DNA of 64,000 nucleotides from Micromonospora sp. WMMA1947 (GTDB lineage: Bacteria > Actinomycetota > Actinomycetes > Mycobacteriales > Micromonosporaceae). Positions 40,961 to 50,173 of this stretch are shown here, piece by piece (the stretch's first letter is position 1; each line of letters begins with the position of its first letter). The notes under the pieces were generated by a model. It was not told the DNA's origin. It did no database searches and saw only the letters and a list, made by a program, of their open reading frames with translations. A program made the translations under genes and the position numbers. The stretch lies in the NCBI RefSeq assembly GCF_027497355.1, contig NZ_CP114909.1, positions 3,553,001 through 3,617,000 on the forward strand. The letters are read 5' to 3'.

Positions 40961-41689
40961 ATGGCCGAAGCACAGCAGGCCACCCGCCCGGCCGCGAAAC
41001 GGACGACCGCGAAGAGGACCGCCGCGGGCAGGACGACGACGGTCACCAAGGCGTCGCCGAACGCCTCGGGCGCCGGCGCCGGACGGGCACCGGCGAAGAA
41101 GGCGGCGGCCAAGAAGGCGGCCGCCAGAAAGGTCGTGTCGGCGGCGCGCAAGGCGCCGGCCAAGGCCACCACCACCAGGACGACCGCGAAGAAGACAGCG
41201 GCTCGTACGGCACCGGCCGGCCGGGCCACCGCCAAGAGCGCGCCGGCCAAGAAGACCACCGCGAAGAAGACGGCGGCGAAGAAGACCACGGCGGCGAAGA
41301 AGACAGCGGCGGCGACGAAGACCACGGCGGCCCGCAAGACCACGACGGCCCGGACCACCGCCACCGCGAAGAAGGCGCCGGCCCGCAAGACGACCACCGC
41401 GAAGAAGACGACGGCGGCCAAGAAGACCACCGGCGCGCGCAAGGTCACCGCGGCGGCGAAGAAGACCACCGCCGCGGCGAAGAAGGCGCCCGCGAAGAAG
41501 ACCACCGCCTCGACGCGTCCCACGGCGCGCAAGACGGCGGCGAAGAAGGCGCCCGCGCGCAAGACCACCACCGCGCGCAAGACCACCACCACGGCGAAGA
41601 AGACCACCGCCGCGAAGAAGGCGCCGGCCCGTAAGAGCACCGCCGCCAAGAGCACCACCGCACGCAAGGCGCCGGCCCGCCGCGCCTGA
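40961..41689 (+). CDS. Lysine/alanine-rich histone H1-like nucleoid protein
   Basis: A 242-residue protein made almost only of Lys, Ala, Thr, Arg and Pro in irregular repeats of KKTTAAKK and KAPARK type. This composition matches histone H1-like DNA-binding tails of actinobacterial nucleoid proteins, but the usual N-terminal folded (HU or Lsr2-like) domain is absent. ATG 40961 follows AGGAAAGGG. It should bind DNA non-specifically. The repeats predispose to length change. Confidence 0.75.
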   Translation: MAEAQQATRPAAKRTTAKRTAAGRTTTVTKASPNASGAGAGRAPAKKAAAKKAAARKVVSAARKAPAKATTTRTTAKKTAARTAPAGRATAKSAPAKKTTAKKTAAKKTTAAKKTAAATKTTAARKTTTARTTATAKKAPARKTTTAKKTTAAKKTTGARKVTAAAKKTTAAAKKAPAKKTTASTRPTARKTAAKKAPARKTTTARKTTTTAKKTTAAKKAPARKSTAAKSTTARKAPARRA

Positions 41690-41751
41690 CGCCGTGGACA
41701 CCGCTCTCTCCCGGGGAGCGGAACGTGCGGGTCGCTGTCAGGATTGAGCGC

Positions 41752-43188
41752 GTGGTGATCCGACGCGTACTGGCGCCCCGTATCGACTTCGGCGCGCTGC
41801 GCCGCGAGCTGGGACTGCCCGAGGGCTTCCCGGCCGCGGCGCAGCGCGAAGCCGACCTGGCCGCCGCCGCGCTGCCGCCGGCCGTCGCCGACCGGACCGA
41901 CATCCCGTTCGTCACCGTCGACCCGGCGACCTCGCGCGACCTCGACCAGGCCATGCACCTCACCCGCCGTCCCGGCGGCGGCTACCGCGTCCGGTACGCG
42001 ATCGCTGACGTCCTGACCCACGTACGCCTCGGTGGTGACCTGGAGGCCGAGACGTGGCGTCGGGGACAGACGGTCTACCTGCCCGACGGCAACGTGCCGT
42101 TGCACCCGCACACGCTCAGCGAGGGGGCGGCCAGCCTGCTGCCCGACGCCGACCGGGCCGCCGTGCTCTGGACCGTCGACCTGGACGCCGACGGCGGCAC
42201 GGTGGCGGTCACGCTGGAGCGGGCGCTGGTGCGCAGCCGGGCCAAGCTCGACTACGGCGGCGTACAGCGCGACGCCGACGCGGGGCGGCTGCCCGAGCCG
42301 ATCGCCCTGCTGCCCGAGATCGGGGCGCTGCTCACCGCCCGGGGCCTGACCCGGGGCGCGATCAACCTGCCGCTGCCGGAGCAGGACGTCGAGCCCGACG
42401 GGGACGGGTGGCGGCTGGTGCTGCGCGGCCCCGGCCCGATGGAGGAGCACAACGCGCAGATCTCGCTGCTGACCGGCATGGCCGCCGCCGACATCATGCT
42501 GGCCGGCCGGATCGGGCTGCTGCGCACCATGCCCCGTCCCCGCGCGGAGGCGGTCGAACGGCTGCGCCTCGCCGCCGGCCCGCTCGGCGTGCCCTGGCCG
42601 GACGGCACACCAGTGGGTCAGGTGCTCGACGGGCTGGACACCTCCCGGCCCCGGGTGGCCGCCTTCGTCGACCAGGCCGCCGAGCTGATGCGCGGCGCGG
42701 CGTACACCGCCTTCGACGGCGAGGTGCCCGAGCAGCCCGAGCACGGCGGCGTGGCCGCCGCGTACGCGCATGTCACGGCGCCGCTGCGCCGCCTGGCCGA
42801 CCGCTACGCCACCGAGGTCTGCCTGGCCCTGCACGAGGGCCGGGAGGTGCCCGAGCAGGTCCGGGCCGCGCTGCCGAAGCTGCCCGAGGTGATGGCTGCG
42901 ACCGACCGGACCGCCGGTGCGGCCACCCGGGGCGCCGTGGAACTGGCCGAGGCGGTGCTGCTCGCGCACCGGGTGGGGGAGACGTTCGAGGCGGCCGTGC
43001 TCGACGTGGACGAACCGCGCCCGGCGGGCAACGGCCGCCCGGGCCGCCCGCCCGGCGGCACGATCGCGCTCGACGAGCCGCCGGTACGCGCCCGCTGCAC
43101 CGGCGAGCTGCCGCTGGGCGAACGCGTCCGGGTACGGCTCACCGTCGCCGACCCGGTCCAGCGCCGGGTCGCCTTCGAACGGGCCTGA
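41752..43188 (+). CDS. RNB-domain exoribonuclease (RNase II/R family)
   Basis: About 478 residues, containing the RNB catalytic domain with the key acidic motif ATSRDLDQAMHL (about 62-73), then LPDGNVPLHPHTLSEGAASLLP and the conserved YAHVTAPLRRLADRY near residue 350. It degrades RNA 3'-5'. Flanking cold-shock and S1 RNA-binding domains of full RNase II/R are short or missing, as is common for the actinobacterial form. The start among GTG 41725, 41752 or 41755 is uncertain. Confidence 0.88.
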   Translation: MVIRRVLAPRIDFGALRRELGLPEGFPAAAQREADLAAAALPPAVADRTDIPFVTVDPATSRDLDQAMHLTRRPGGGYRVRYAIADVLTHVRLGGDLEAETWRRGQTVYLPDGNVPLHPHTLSEGAASLLPDADRAAVLWTVDLDADGGTVAVTLERALVRSRAKLDYGGVQRDADAGRLPEPIALLPEIGALLTARGLTRGAINLPLPEQDVEPDGDGWRLVLRGPGPMEEHNAQISLLTGMAAADIMLAGRIGLLRTMPRPRAEAVERLRLAAGPLGVPWPDGTPVGQVLDGLDTSRPRVAAFVDQAAELMRGAAYTAFDGEVPEQPEHGGVAAAYAHVTAPLRRLADRYATEVCLALHEGREVPEQVRAALPKLPEVMAATDRTAGAATRGAVELAEAVLLAHRVGETFEAAVLDVDEPRPAGNGRPGRPPGGTIALDEPPVRARCTGELPLGERVRVRLTVADPVQRRVAFERA

Positions 43189-43254
43189 CCAGCGCGGCCA
43201 TTGTCACAGCATCGGGATGCACCGCACGCCGCCGTGCTTTGCGAGGATGTGCCC

Positions 43255-43953
43255 ATGGCTTATGACGCGACCACGCTGCCCGACGTCTCCGGGCTGACCG
43301 TCGGCATCATCGGTGGCACCGGCGACCAGGGACGGGGTCTCGCCTACCGGTTCGCCCGGGCCGGGCAGACCGTGCTGATCGGCTCCCGCACGGCGGAACG
43401 GGCCAACCAGGCCGCCGCCGAGATCGCCGCCCTGCCCGGGGTGGCCGACGGCGCTCTGGTCTCCGGCGGCGACAACGAGGACGTCGCGCGGCGCAGCGAC
43501 GTGGTGATCGTGGCGGTGCCGTGGGACGGGCACGCGGCCACCGTCGCCGCGCTCGCCGAGCCGCTGGTCGGCAAGATCGTGGTGGACTGCGTCAACCCGC
43601 TCGGCTTCGACAAGCAGGGCCCGTACGCGCTCACCGTCGACGAGGGCAGCGCCGTGCAGCAGGCCGCCGCGCTGCTGCCCGAGTCCCGGGTGTGCGCCGC
43701 GTTCAACCACGTCAGCGCGCCGCTGCTGGCCGACCCGGAGATCGACCGGATCGAGCTGGACGTGCTGATCTGCACCGAGGAGCGGGAACTCGTGGGTGTG
43801 GTCGGCGCGCTGGCCGCGCGGATCCCCGGCATGCGGGGCATCTACGCCGGGCGGCTGCGCAACGCCCACCAGATCGAGGCGTTCACCGCGAACCTGATCG
43901 CGATCAACAAGCGTTACAAGGCGCACGCCGGCATCCGCGTCACCGACGTCTGA
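43255..43953 (+). CDS. F420-dependent NADP+ reductase family protein
   Basis: A 232-residue protein with an N-terminal Rossmann loop GIIGGTGDQGRGLA and NADP-binding GSRTAERA, followed by VVIVAVPWDGH, VDCVNPL and a C-terminal LRNAHQIEAFTANLIAINKRYK helix pair typical of NpdG/FNO. It transfers hydride between coenzyme F420 and NADP. F420 use fits an actinomycete. GAGG precedes ATG 43255. It ends before a palindrome pair facing panB. Confidence 0.9.
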   Translation: MAYDATTLPDVSGLTVGIIGGTGDQGRGLAYRFARAGQTVLIGSRTAERANQAAAEIAALPGVADGALVSGGDNEDVARRSDVVIVAVPWDGHAATVAALAEPLVGKIVVDCVNPLGFDKQGPYALTVDEGSAVQQAAALLPESRVCAAFNHVSAPLLADPEIDRIELDVLICTEERELVGVVGALAARIPGMRGIYAGRLRNAHQIEAFTANLIAINKRYKAHAGIRVTDV

Positions 43954-43993
43954 CGTGCGCGCCGCCGTCGCCGCGTGCGCCGCGGCGGCGTCT

Positions 43994-44050
43994 GTTAAGA
44001 AGGGGCCCCTCCTCTACGCCAGGCGTTAAGAAGGGGCCCTTCCTTACATC
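43994..44050. repeat. Paired GGGCCC palindromes between convergent genes, copy 3
   Basis: Units GTTAAGAAGGGGCCCCTCCT (43994) and GTTAAGAAGGGGCCCTTCCT (44025), 31 bp apart as in copy 1, between the F420 reductase and panB stops. Probable bidirectional terminator. Confidence 0.7.
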
Positions 44051-44056
44051 CATCCC

Positions 44057-44902
44057 TCAGAAGGTGTGCTCGGGGGCGGGGAACTCGCCGCCGCGTACCT
44101 CGTCGGCGAACCGGCGGGTCGCGTCCGTCAGCGCGCCCGCCAGGTCGGCGTAGCGCTTGACGAAGCGCGGCGCCCGCCCGGTACGCAGCCCGGCCATGTC
44201 CTGCCAGACCAGCACCTGCCCGTCGGTGTCCGGGCCGGCCCCGATCCCGACGGTGGGGATGGACAGCTCGGCGGTGACCCGCTTGGCCACCTCGCCCGGC
44301 ACCATCTCCAGCACCACGGCGAACGCGCCCGCCTCGGCCACCGCCCGCGCGTCGGCGAGCACCTCCTCGGCGGCCTCGCCCCGGCCCTGCACCCGGTAGC
44401 CGCCGAGCGTGTGCTCGCTCTGCGGGGTGAAACCGATGTGTGCCATCACCGGGATGCCGGCGCCGGTGATCGCCTCGATCTGGGCGGCGCAGCGCCGCCC
44501 GCCCTCCAGCTTCACCGCGTGGCAGCCGCCCTCCTTCATGAACCGCACCGCGGTGCGCAGCGCCTGCGCCGGGCCTTCCTCGTACGAGCCGAACGGCAGG
44601 TCGCCGACGATCAGCGAGTGCTTCGTGGCCCGCACCACGGCACGTACCAGCGGCAGCAGTTCCTCGGCGGTCACCGGCAGCGTGGTCTCGTAGCCGAAGA
44701 CGTTGTTCGCCGCGGAGTCGCCGACCAGCAGCACCGGGATCCCCGCCTGGTCGAAGATCGAGGCCGTGTACTGGTCGTACGAGGTGAGCATCGCCCACCG
44801 CTCGCCGCGCTCCTTGGCGGCGATCAGGTCGCGGGTGCGTACCCGCCGGGTGGCCGGCCCGCCGTAGAGCGCGGTCACCTCGGCCGGGGTGGACTCCACC
44901 AT
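44057..44902 (-). CDS. panB: 3-methyl-2-oxobutanoate hydroxymethyltransferase
   Basis: A 281-residue enzyme of pantothenate and CoA synthesis; it adds a hydroxymethyl group from methylene-tetrahydrofolate to ketoisovalerate. Signature segments: [41 protein letters not shown] (Mg-binding Asp in VGDS), [20 protein letters not shown] and [18 protein letters not shown]. An N-terminal extension of about 30 residues fits other actinobacteria. ATG 44902 follows AAGGAGAT. Same strand as nadE but with a 119-bp gap. Confidence 0.96.
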   Translation of the reverse strand: MVESTPAEVTALYGGPATRRVRTRDLIAAKERGERWAMLTSYDQYTASIFDQAGIPVLLVGDSAANNVFGYETTLPVTAEELLPLVRAVVRATKHSLIVGDLPFGSYEEGPAQALRTAVRFMKEGGCHAVKLEGGRRCAAQIEAITGAGIPVMAHIGFTPQSEHTLGGYRVQGRGEAAEEVLADARAVAEAGAFAVVLEMVPGEVAKRVTAELSIPTVGIGAGPDTDGQVLVWQDMAGLRTGRAPRFVKRYADLAGALTDATRRFADEVRGGEFPAPEHTF

Positions 44903-45021
44903 GACAATCTCCTTCCTCGAGGCCGCGCACGCGGTCCCCGGGTTCCCCGCGATCGTCGCACCGGGCGGCGGGCCGCGGGCAGGTCGCAGTGGAGGATGTC
45001 ACTCCCCGGCCGGGGGAACGG

Positions 45022-46779
45022 TCAGCCGTCCTCGCGCCAGCGGTTGGTGATCGGCAGCCGCCGGTCCCGCCCGAACGCCTTCATGGAGATCTTGGTGCCG
45101 GGCGCCGACTGCCGTCGCTTGTACTCGGCGGTATCCACCATCCGCAGCACCTTGTCCACCACGGCCGGGTCGTGGCCGGACTCGACCAGGCCGTCGCGGC
45201 CCAGGTCACCGTCGACGTAGCCGATCAGGATCGGGTCGAGCACGTCGTAGTCGGGCAGCGTGTCGCTGTCGAGCTGGCCGGGGCTCAGCTCGGCCGACGG
45301 CGGCTTGCCGATCGAGTTCTCCGGGATCGGCGGCGTCTGCCCGCGCCGTGCCGCGTCCGCGTTGCGCCACTTCGCCAGCCGCCACACCAGCGTCTTCCAG
45401 ACGTCCTTGACCGGGTTGTAGCCGCCCACCGAGTCGCCGTAGAGCGTCGAGTAGCCCACCGCCAGCTCGCTCTTGTTGCCGGTGGTGAGCACCAGGTGGC
45501 CCTCCTGGTTCGACAGCGCCATCAGGATCACGCCGCGGACCCGGGCCTGGAGGTTCTCCACCGCCACCCCGGACAGCGACATATTCGCCAGGAACGAGTC
45601 CACCATCGGCTGGATCGGCTCGACCCGGTAGTCCAGGCCGGTGCGCTTCGCCAGGTCCTCGGCGTCGGTGCGGGAGTGCTCGGAGGAGTGCTGGCTGGGC
45701 ATCGAGACGCCGACGACCCGGTCCGGGCCGACCGCGTCCACCGCGATGGCCGCGGCCACCGCCGAGTCGATGCCGCCGGACAGGCCGAGCACCACCGACG
45801 GGAAGCGGTTCTTGTCGACGTAGTCACGCAGGCCCAGCACCAGCGCGTGCCACACCTCGGCCTCGTCGGCGACCGGTTCGATGATGCCGCCGTCCGCCGC
45901 CGGTCCGGTCGGCGCGGCCGGGATCGCCGGGATCTCGTGGCGGACCACGCGCATCCCGTCGGTCAGCGCGCCGGTCCCGCCGGGCGTACCGGCCGCCGGC
46001 AGCTCCAGGTCGTGCACCACCAGGTGCTCGACGAACTGCGGCGCCCGGGTCAGCAGCGTGCCGTCCGCGGTGACGATCATCGAGTCGCCGTCGTAGACCA
46101 GCTCGTCCTGGCCGCCGACCATGTTCACGTACGCGATGGGGGCGCCGGCCTCGGCGGCGCGCCGACGCACCAGCGGCAGCCGCACGTCGTCCTTGTTCAG
46201 CTCGTACGGCGAGGCGTTGATGCTCAGCACCAGCCCGACGCCGGCCTCCCGGGCCACCGCGAACGGGCCGCCGGCCTGCCACAGGTCCTCGCAGATGGTC
46301 AGCGCCACGTCGACCCCGCCGACGCGCACCACGGTCAGTGTGTCGCCGGGGACGAAGTAGCGGTCCTCGTCGAAGACGCCGTAGTTGGGCAGGTGGTGCT
46401 TGAAGTAGGTGGCCACCACCTCGCCCCGGTGCAGCACCGCCGCCGCGTTGCGGGCGCCCCGGCCCGGCTGGGCGTCGGCGCTGACCTGCGGAGGGCCGTC
46501 CGCGTCCAGGTAGCCGACCATCACCGGCAGGTCACCGAGGCCGTCGGCGGCCAGGTCGGCGGCGAGCCGGTGCAGCGCGGCACGGGACGCGGCCACGAAC
46601 GAGCGGCGGAACACCAGGTCCTCGACCGGGTAACCGGTGAGCATCAGCTCGGGGAACAGGACGAGTTGGGCGCCGGCGTCGGCGGCCTGACGACTCCACG
46701 AGCGGACCAGGCCGGCGTTGCCGGCGAGGTCGCCTACCGTCGGGTTGACCTGGCACAGGGCGAGACGCAGGGTGGGCAT
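45022..46779 (-). CDS. nadE: Glutamine-dependent NAD+ synthetase
   Basis: A 585-residue two-domain enzyme. Residues 1-270 are a nitrilase-type amidase (catalytic Glu in FPELMLTGYP, Lys in TYFKHHLPN, Cys in ALTICEDLW) that makes ammonia from glutamine. The C-terminal synthetase has the PP-loop LGLSGGIDSAV (about 315), SSEHSRTDAEDLA and TGNKSELAVGYSTLYGD. It converts nicotinic acid adenine dinucleotide to NAD+. Length and domain order match the mycobacterial enzyme. ATG 46779. Confidence 0.96.
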   Translation of the reverse strand: MPTLRLALCQVNPTVGDLAGNAGLVRSWSRQAADAGAQLVLFPELMLTGYPVEDLVFRRSFVAASRAALHRLAADLAADGLGDLPVMVGYLDADGPPQVSADAQPGRGARNAAAVLHRGEVVATYFKHHLPNYGVFDEDRYFVPGDTLTVVRVGGVDVALTICEDLWQAGGPFAVAREAGVGLVLSINASPYELNKDDVRLPLVRRRAAEAGAPIAYVNMVGGQDELVYDGDSMIVTADGTLLTRAPQFVEHLVVHDLELPAAGTPGGTGALTDGMRVVRHEIPAIPAAPTGPAADGGIIEPVADEAEVWHALVLGLRDYVDKNRFPSVVLGLSGGIDSAVAAAIAVDAVGPDRVVGVSMPSQHSSEHSRTDAEDLAKRTGLDYRVEPIQPMVDSFLANMSLSGVAVENLQARVRGVILMALSNQEGHLVLTTGNKSELAVGYSTLYGDSVGGYNPVKDVWKTLVWRLAKWRNADAARRGQTPPIPENSIGKPPSAELSPGQLDSDTLPDYDVLDPILIGYVDGDLGRDGLVESGHDPAVVDKVLRMVDTAEYKRRQSAPGTKISMKAFGRDRRLPITNRWREDG

Positions 46780-46894
46780 GCCTCCATCTTCCCCCAGCCG
46801 TCCGGGCCGAATCCGACAGGTCGCGGGATACCGGGGCGGCCGGCCGCGCGTCCCGGCGGGCCGGACACGGCGGGACGGCCGGCCGGGGGTAGGC

Positions 46895-46910
46895 GTAACG
46901 TCGGCGTAAC
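46895..46910 (+). promoter_or_regulatory. Possible GlnR half-box upstream of the glnA2-like gene
   Basis: GTAAC-N6-GTAAC (46895-46899, 46906-46910) resembles one a/b pair of the GlnR box (GTnAC-N6-GAAAC), 75 bp before the start codon. Only one pair is seen, weaker than the four-box site at glnA1. Confidence 0.35.
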
Positions 46911-46984
46911 GAGCCCGGTGGAGACTGGGCGGTCAGGCCGGGCCGGCCCGACCGGTGCGGACGTACGTGTCACGAGGGGTGGAA

Positions 46985-48334
46985 GTGGACCGTCAGCAGG
47001 AGTTCGTCCTCCGCACGCTGGAAGAGCGGGACATCCGTTTCGTCCGGCTGTGGTTCACCGATGTGCTCGGCACGCTCAAGAGCGTCTCGGTGGCCCCGGC
47101 GGAGCTGGAGGCGGCCTTCGACGAGGGAATCGGGTTCGACGGCTCCGCGATCGAGGGCTTCGCCCGGGTCTTCGAGTCGGACATGGTGGCCATGCCGGAC
47201 CCGACCACGTTCCAGGTCTTCCCGTTCGAGGGCGGGGTGAGCGGCGAGAGCGCCCGGATGTTCTGCGACATCTCGCTGCCCGACGGCAGCCCGTCGTGGG
47301 CCGACCCGCGGCACGTGCTGCGCCGGATGCTCTCCCGGGCCGCCGACAAGGGCTTCACCTTCTACACCCACCCGGAGATCGAGTTCTTCCTGCTGGAGAA
47401 CGGTCCGCAGGACGGCTCGGTGCCGATCCCGGTGGACACCGGCGGCTACTTCGAGCACACCACGCACGCCGTCGCGCGGGACTTCCGCCGCCAGGCCGTG
47501 CTGGCGCTGGAGCGGATCGGCATCTCGGTGGAGTACAGCCACCACGAGGTCGCCCCCGGCCAGCAGGAGATCGACCTGCGCTACGCCGACGCGCTCACCA
47601 CCGCCGACAACATCATGACGTTCCGACACGTGGTGAAGGAGGTGGCGCTCTCCACCGGTGTGCAGGCCAGCTTCATGCCGAAGCCGTTCACCGACCAGCC
47701 GGGCAGCGGCATGCACACGCACCTGTCGCTGTTCGAGGGGGAGCGCAACGCGTTCCACGACGCCGGTGACCCGATGAAGCTGTCGAAGGTCGCCAAGTCG
47801 TTCATCGCCGGTCTGCTCACCCACGCCCGGGAGTACACCGCGGTCACGAACCAGTGGGTGAACTCGTACAAGCGGCTGTTCCCGCAGGCGCTGCCGGACC
47901 GGATCACCGAGAGCCCCGCGTACGTCTGCTGGGGTCACCTGAACCGGTCCGCGCTGGTGCGGGTGCCCGCGTACGGCAAGCCGAACTCGGCCCGGGTCGA
48001 GGTGCGTTCGCTGGACTCCGCGACCAACCCCTACCTGGCGTTCGCGGTGATGCTCGGCGCCGGCCTCAAGGGCATCGAGGAGGGCTACGAGCTGCCCCCC
48101 GGCGCCGAGGACGACGTCTGGTCGCTGAGCAGCGCCGAGCGCCGCGCCATGGGCTACGAGGCGCTGCCGGAGAACCTGGCCGAGGCGATCGACGTGATGG
48201 CCGGCTCGGAGCTGGTGGCCGAGGTGCTCGGCGAGCACGTTTTCGACTTCTTCCTCCGCAACAAGCGCTCCGAGTGGGAGCAGTACCGCCGCGAGGTCAC
48301 CCCGTACGAGCGGCAGCGCTACCTCTCGCTCTAG
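46985..48334 (+). CDS. glnA2: Glutamine synthetase-like enzyme (GlnA2 type)
   Basis: A 449-residue GS-I fold enzyme: EGIGFDGSAIEGF, HPEIEFFLL, the ammonium/glutamate region PGSGMHTHLSLF and RVEVRSLDSATNPY are conserved. The adenylylation motif NLYDLP is absent (the region reads ERRAMGYEALPENL), so GlnE should not control it. By position and type it matches GlnA2 of mycobacteria and Streptomyces (SCO2241), where it glutamylates polyamines; true glutamine synthesis or polyamine use cannot be separated by sequence alone. GTG 46985 follows GAGGGG. Confidence 0.88.
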   Translation: MDRQQEFVLRTLEERDIRFVRLWFTDVLGTLKSVSVAPAELEAAFDEGIGFDGSAIEGFARVFESDMVAMPDPTTFQVFPFEGGVSGESARMFCDISLPDGSPSWADPRHVLRRMLSRAADKGFTFYTHPEIEFFLLENGPQDGSVPIPVDTGGYFEHTTHAVARDFRRQAVLALERIGISVEYSHHEVAPGQQEIDLRYADALTTADNIMTFRHVVKEVALSTGVQASFMPKPFTDQPGSGMHTHLSLFEGERNAFHDAGDPMKLSKVAKSFIAGLLTHAREYTAVTNQWVNSYKRLFPQALPDRITESPAYVCWGHLNRSALVRVPAYGKPNSARVEVRSLDSATNPYLAFAVMLGAGLKGIEEGYELPPGAEDDVWSLSSAERRAMGYEALPENLAEAIDVMAGSELVAEVLGEHVFDFFLRNKRSEWEQYRREVTPYERQRYLSL

Positions 48335-48413
48335 ATCGTTGTGGCGCGGTGCCGCTATCGTCTGCGGCACCGCCCGGCACCTCCGCCGGGCGGCGTGAGC
48401 CGGGGAGGCGTTG

Positions 48414-48839
48414 GTGCTGGGAGATCTGCTCGACGGGGCGTGGCAGAGCATCGTGTTCGGGCTGGTCGGGGTGGCGCTGATGGCCGCCGGGTTCCTGCTC
48501 GTCGACCTGCTCACCCCGGGCAAGCTGCGGGAGCTGATCTGGGTACGCCGCAACGGCAACGCCGCGCTGCTGCTCGCCGCCAACCAGCTCGGCATCGCCG
48601 GCATCGTCTTCACCGCTGTGCTGACCAGCTACAGCTCGTTCACGAAGGGCCTGGCGTCCACAGTGGTGTTCGGGCTGGTCGGCCTGCTGGTGATGGCGGT
48701 GGCCTTCCTGGTGCTGGACCTGCTCACCCCGGGCAAGCTGGGCGACGTCATCGCCGCCGACGAGCCGCACCCGGCCGCCAGGGTCAGCGCCGCCACCCAC
48801 TTCGGCGCCGCGCTGATCGTCTGCGCCTGCATCGCCTGA
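48414..48839 (+). CDS. DUF350 membrane protein
   Basis: About 141 residues with four membrane helices in two related halves: each contains GLVGVALMAAGFLLVDLLTPGKL or GLVGLLVMAVAFLVLDLLTPGKL, an internal duplication typical of DUF350. GTG 48414 follows GGGGAGG; TTG 48411 is an alternative. Function unknown. Downstream of glnA2 on the same strand. Confidence 0.83.
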   Translation: MLGDLLDGAWQSIVFGLVGVALMAAGFLLVDLLTPGKLRELIWVRRNGNAALLLAANQLGIAGIVFTAVLTSYSSFTKGLASTVVFGLVGLLVMAVAFLVLDLLTPGKLGDVIAADEPHPAARVSAATHFGAALIVCACIA

Positions 48840-48871
48840 GCGGTGTCGTACCCCCGGGTTAGCGTCCGGGG

Positions 48872-49564
48872 GTGAACCGCACCGATCGCCTCTACGCCCT
48901 GGTCGAGGAGCTGCGGGCGGTGTCGCCGCGCCCGCGCAGCGCGAGCTGGCTGGCCCGCCGATTCGAGGTGAGCACCCGCACCGTCGAGCGCGACATCTCC
49001 GCGTTGCAGGGCACCGGGGTGCCGATCTGGGCCGAGCCGGGCCGCACCGGCGGCTACGCGGTCGACCGGGCCCGCACGTTGCCGCCGGTCAACCTGACAC
49101 CGGCCGAGGCGGTGGCGATGGCCGTCGCGCTGCACCGGCTCGGCGGTTCCCCGTTCGCCCCGGCGGCGGGCGCCGCGCTGCGCAAGCTGGTCGCGGTGAT
49201 GCCGCCGGCCGATGTGGCCGAGGCGCACCGGCTCGCCGGCCGGGTGCACCTGGTCGGCGACGGACCGGGCACGCCCGTCCCGGCCGCCGTCGCCGACGCG
49301 GTCGCCGCCGGGCGGGTGCTGCGCCTGCGGTACGCCGACCGCGGCGGCGCCGATTCGGTACGCGACGTGGAGCCGCTCGCCTATCTGGGCAACTCGGTGC
49401 ACTGGTACCTGGTCGCCTGGTGCCGGCTGCGCGACGGTGTGCGTTGCTTCCGCACCGACCGGATCCGCTCGGTGCACCCGCTGGCCGAGCCGGTGACCCG
49501 GGAGTGGCGTCCCGGCGACCTCGACGTGCCGGTCGACCGGGTGCGCCCGCTCACCCTGGTCTGA
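48872..49564 (+). CDS. WYL-domain (YafY-type) transcriptional regulator
   Basis: A 230-residue protein with an N-terminal HTH_11 (SASWLARRFEVSTRTVERDISAL, about 20-45), wing TGGYAVDRARTLPPV and a C-terminal WYL-type domain (VEPLAYLGNSVHWYLVAWCRLRDGVRCFRTDRI). WYL domains bind ligands including nucleic acids. It is followed by a VOC gene, a very common pairing, so the VOC enzyme is its likely target. Confidence 0.88.
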   Translation: MNRTDRLYALVEELRAVSPRPRSASWLARRFEVSTRTVERDISALQGTGVPIWAEPGRTGGYAVDRARTLPPVNLTPAEAVAMAVALHRLGGSPFAPAAGAALRKLVAVMPPADVAEAHRLAGRVHLVGDGPGTPVPAAVADAVAAGRVLRLRYADRGGADSVRDVEPLAYLGNSVHWYLVAWCRLRDGVRCFRTDRIRSVHPLAEPVTREWRPGDLDVPVDRVRPLTLV

Positions 49565-49660
49565 TTCGGATGGAAACACCGACAGGACGCTGTCGTGTGC
49601 CGGCACCACGCTGAATCCTGACGACGCCGGCGACCGCCGGCGCGAACCTCAGGAGGCAGC

Positions 49661-50026
49661 ATGTCCAGCACGCCCGTGACCTGGTTCGAGATCGGCTCCG
49701 ACCGGCCGGACGAGGCGCAGCGGTTCTACGCCGACCTGTTCGGCTGGAGTTTCGAGGAACAGGGCGGCCCGGCCGGGTCGTACCGGCAGACGGCGGCCGG
49801 CGGTGAGCGGGGGATCGGCGGCGCGATCCGGGGCACCGACACCGGCAACTACGCGATCTTCTACGCCGAGGTGGCGGACGTCGCGGAGACCTGCCGCCGG
49901 GCCGAGGCGACCGGCGGTGTCGTGGTGACGGCGCCGGTGACCACGCCCGCCGGCCTGGTGCGCGCCCTGCTGCGCGACCCGTCGGGCAATCTGCTCGGCG
50001 TCTTCACCCCGCCCGCCGAGGGCTGA
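49661..50026 (+). CDS. VOC-family (glyoxalase-like) protein
   Basis: A 121-residue single-module VOC protein (TWFEIGSDRPDEAQRFYADLFGWSFE at the N-terminus, RDPSGNLLGVF at the C-terminus). One expected metal ligand (His) at the first strand is replaced, so it may bind a ligand rather than act as a metalloenzyme. AGGAGG precedes ATG 49661. Likely controlled by the WYL regulator upstream. Confidence 0.85.
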   Translation: MSSTPVTWFEIGSDRPDEAQRFYADLFGWSFEEQGGPAGSYRQTAAGGERGIGGAIRGTDTGNYAIFYAEVADVAETCRRAEATGGVVVTAPVTTPAGLVRALLRDPSGNLLGVFTPPAEG

Positions 50027-50173
50027 CAGCACGTCGGGTGTGGTCGTCGTCGGGACTGCCGTACCGGAACGGCTTGGTGGCGGTGCCCGTTCGGGCACCG
50101 CCACCGGGGGTGGCCCCGCTCAGCTCCGGCCAGGAGGAGGGAACGGCCGGTGAGGGGCGGCGGGGCCACCGCG

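Noticed and set aside
40961..41689. CRISPR-like repeat array.
   Set aside because: Repeats are irregular, in frame and encode K/A/T-rich protein; there are no unique spacers or cas genes. The SWIM-gene repeats were rejected likewise.
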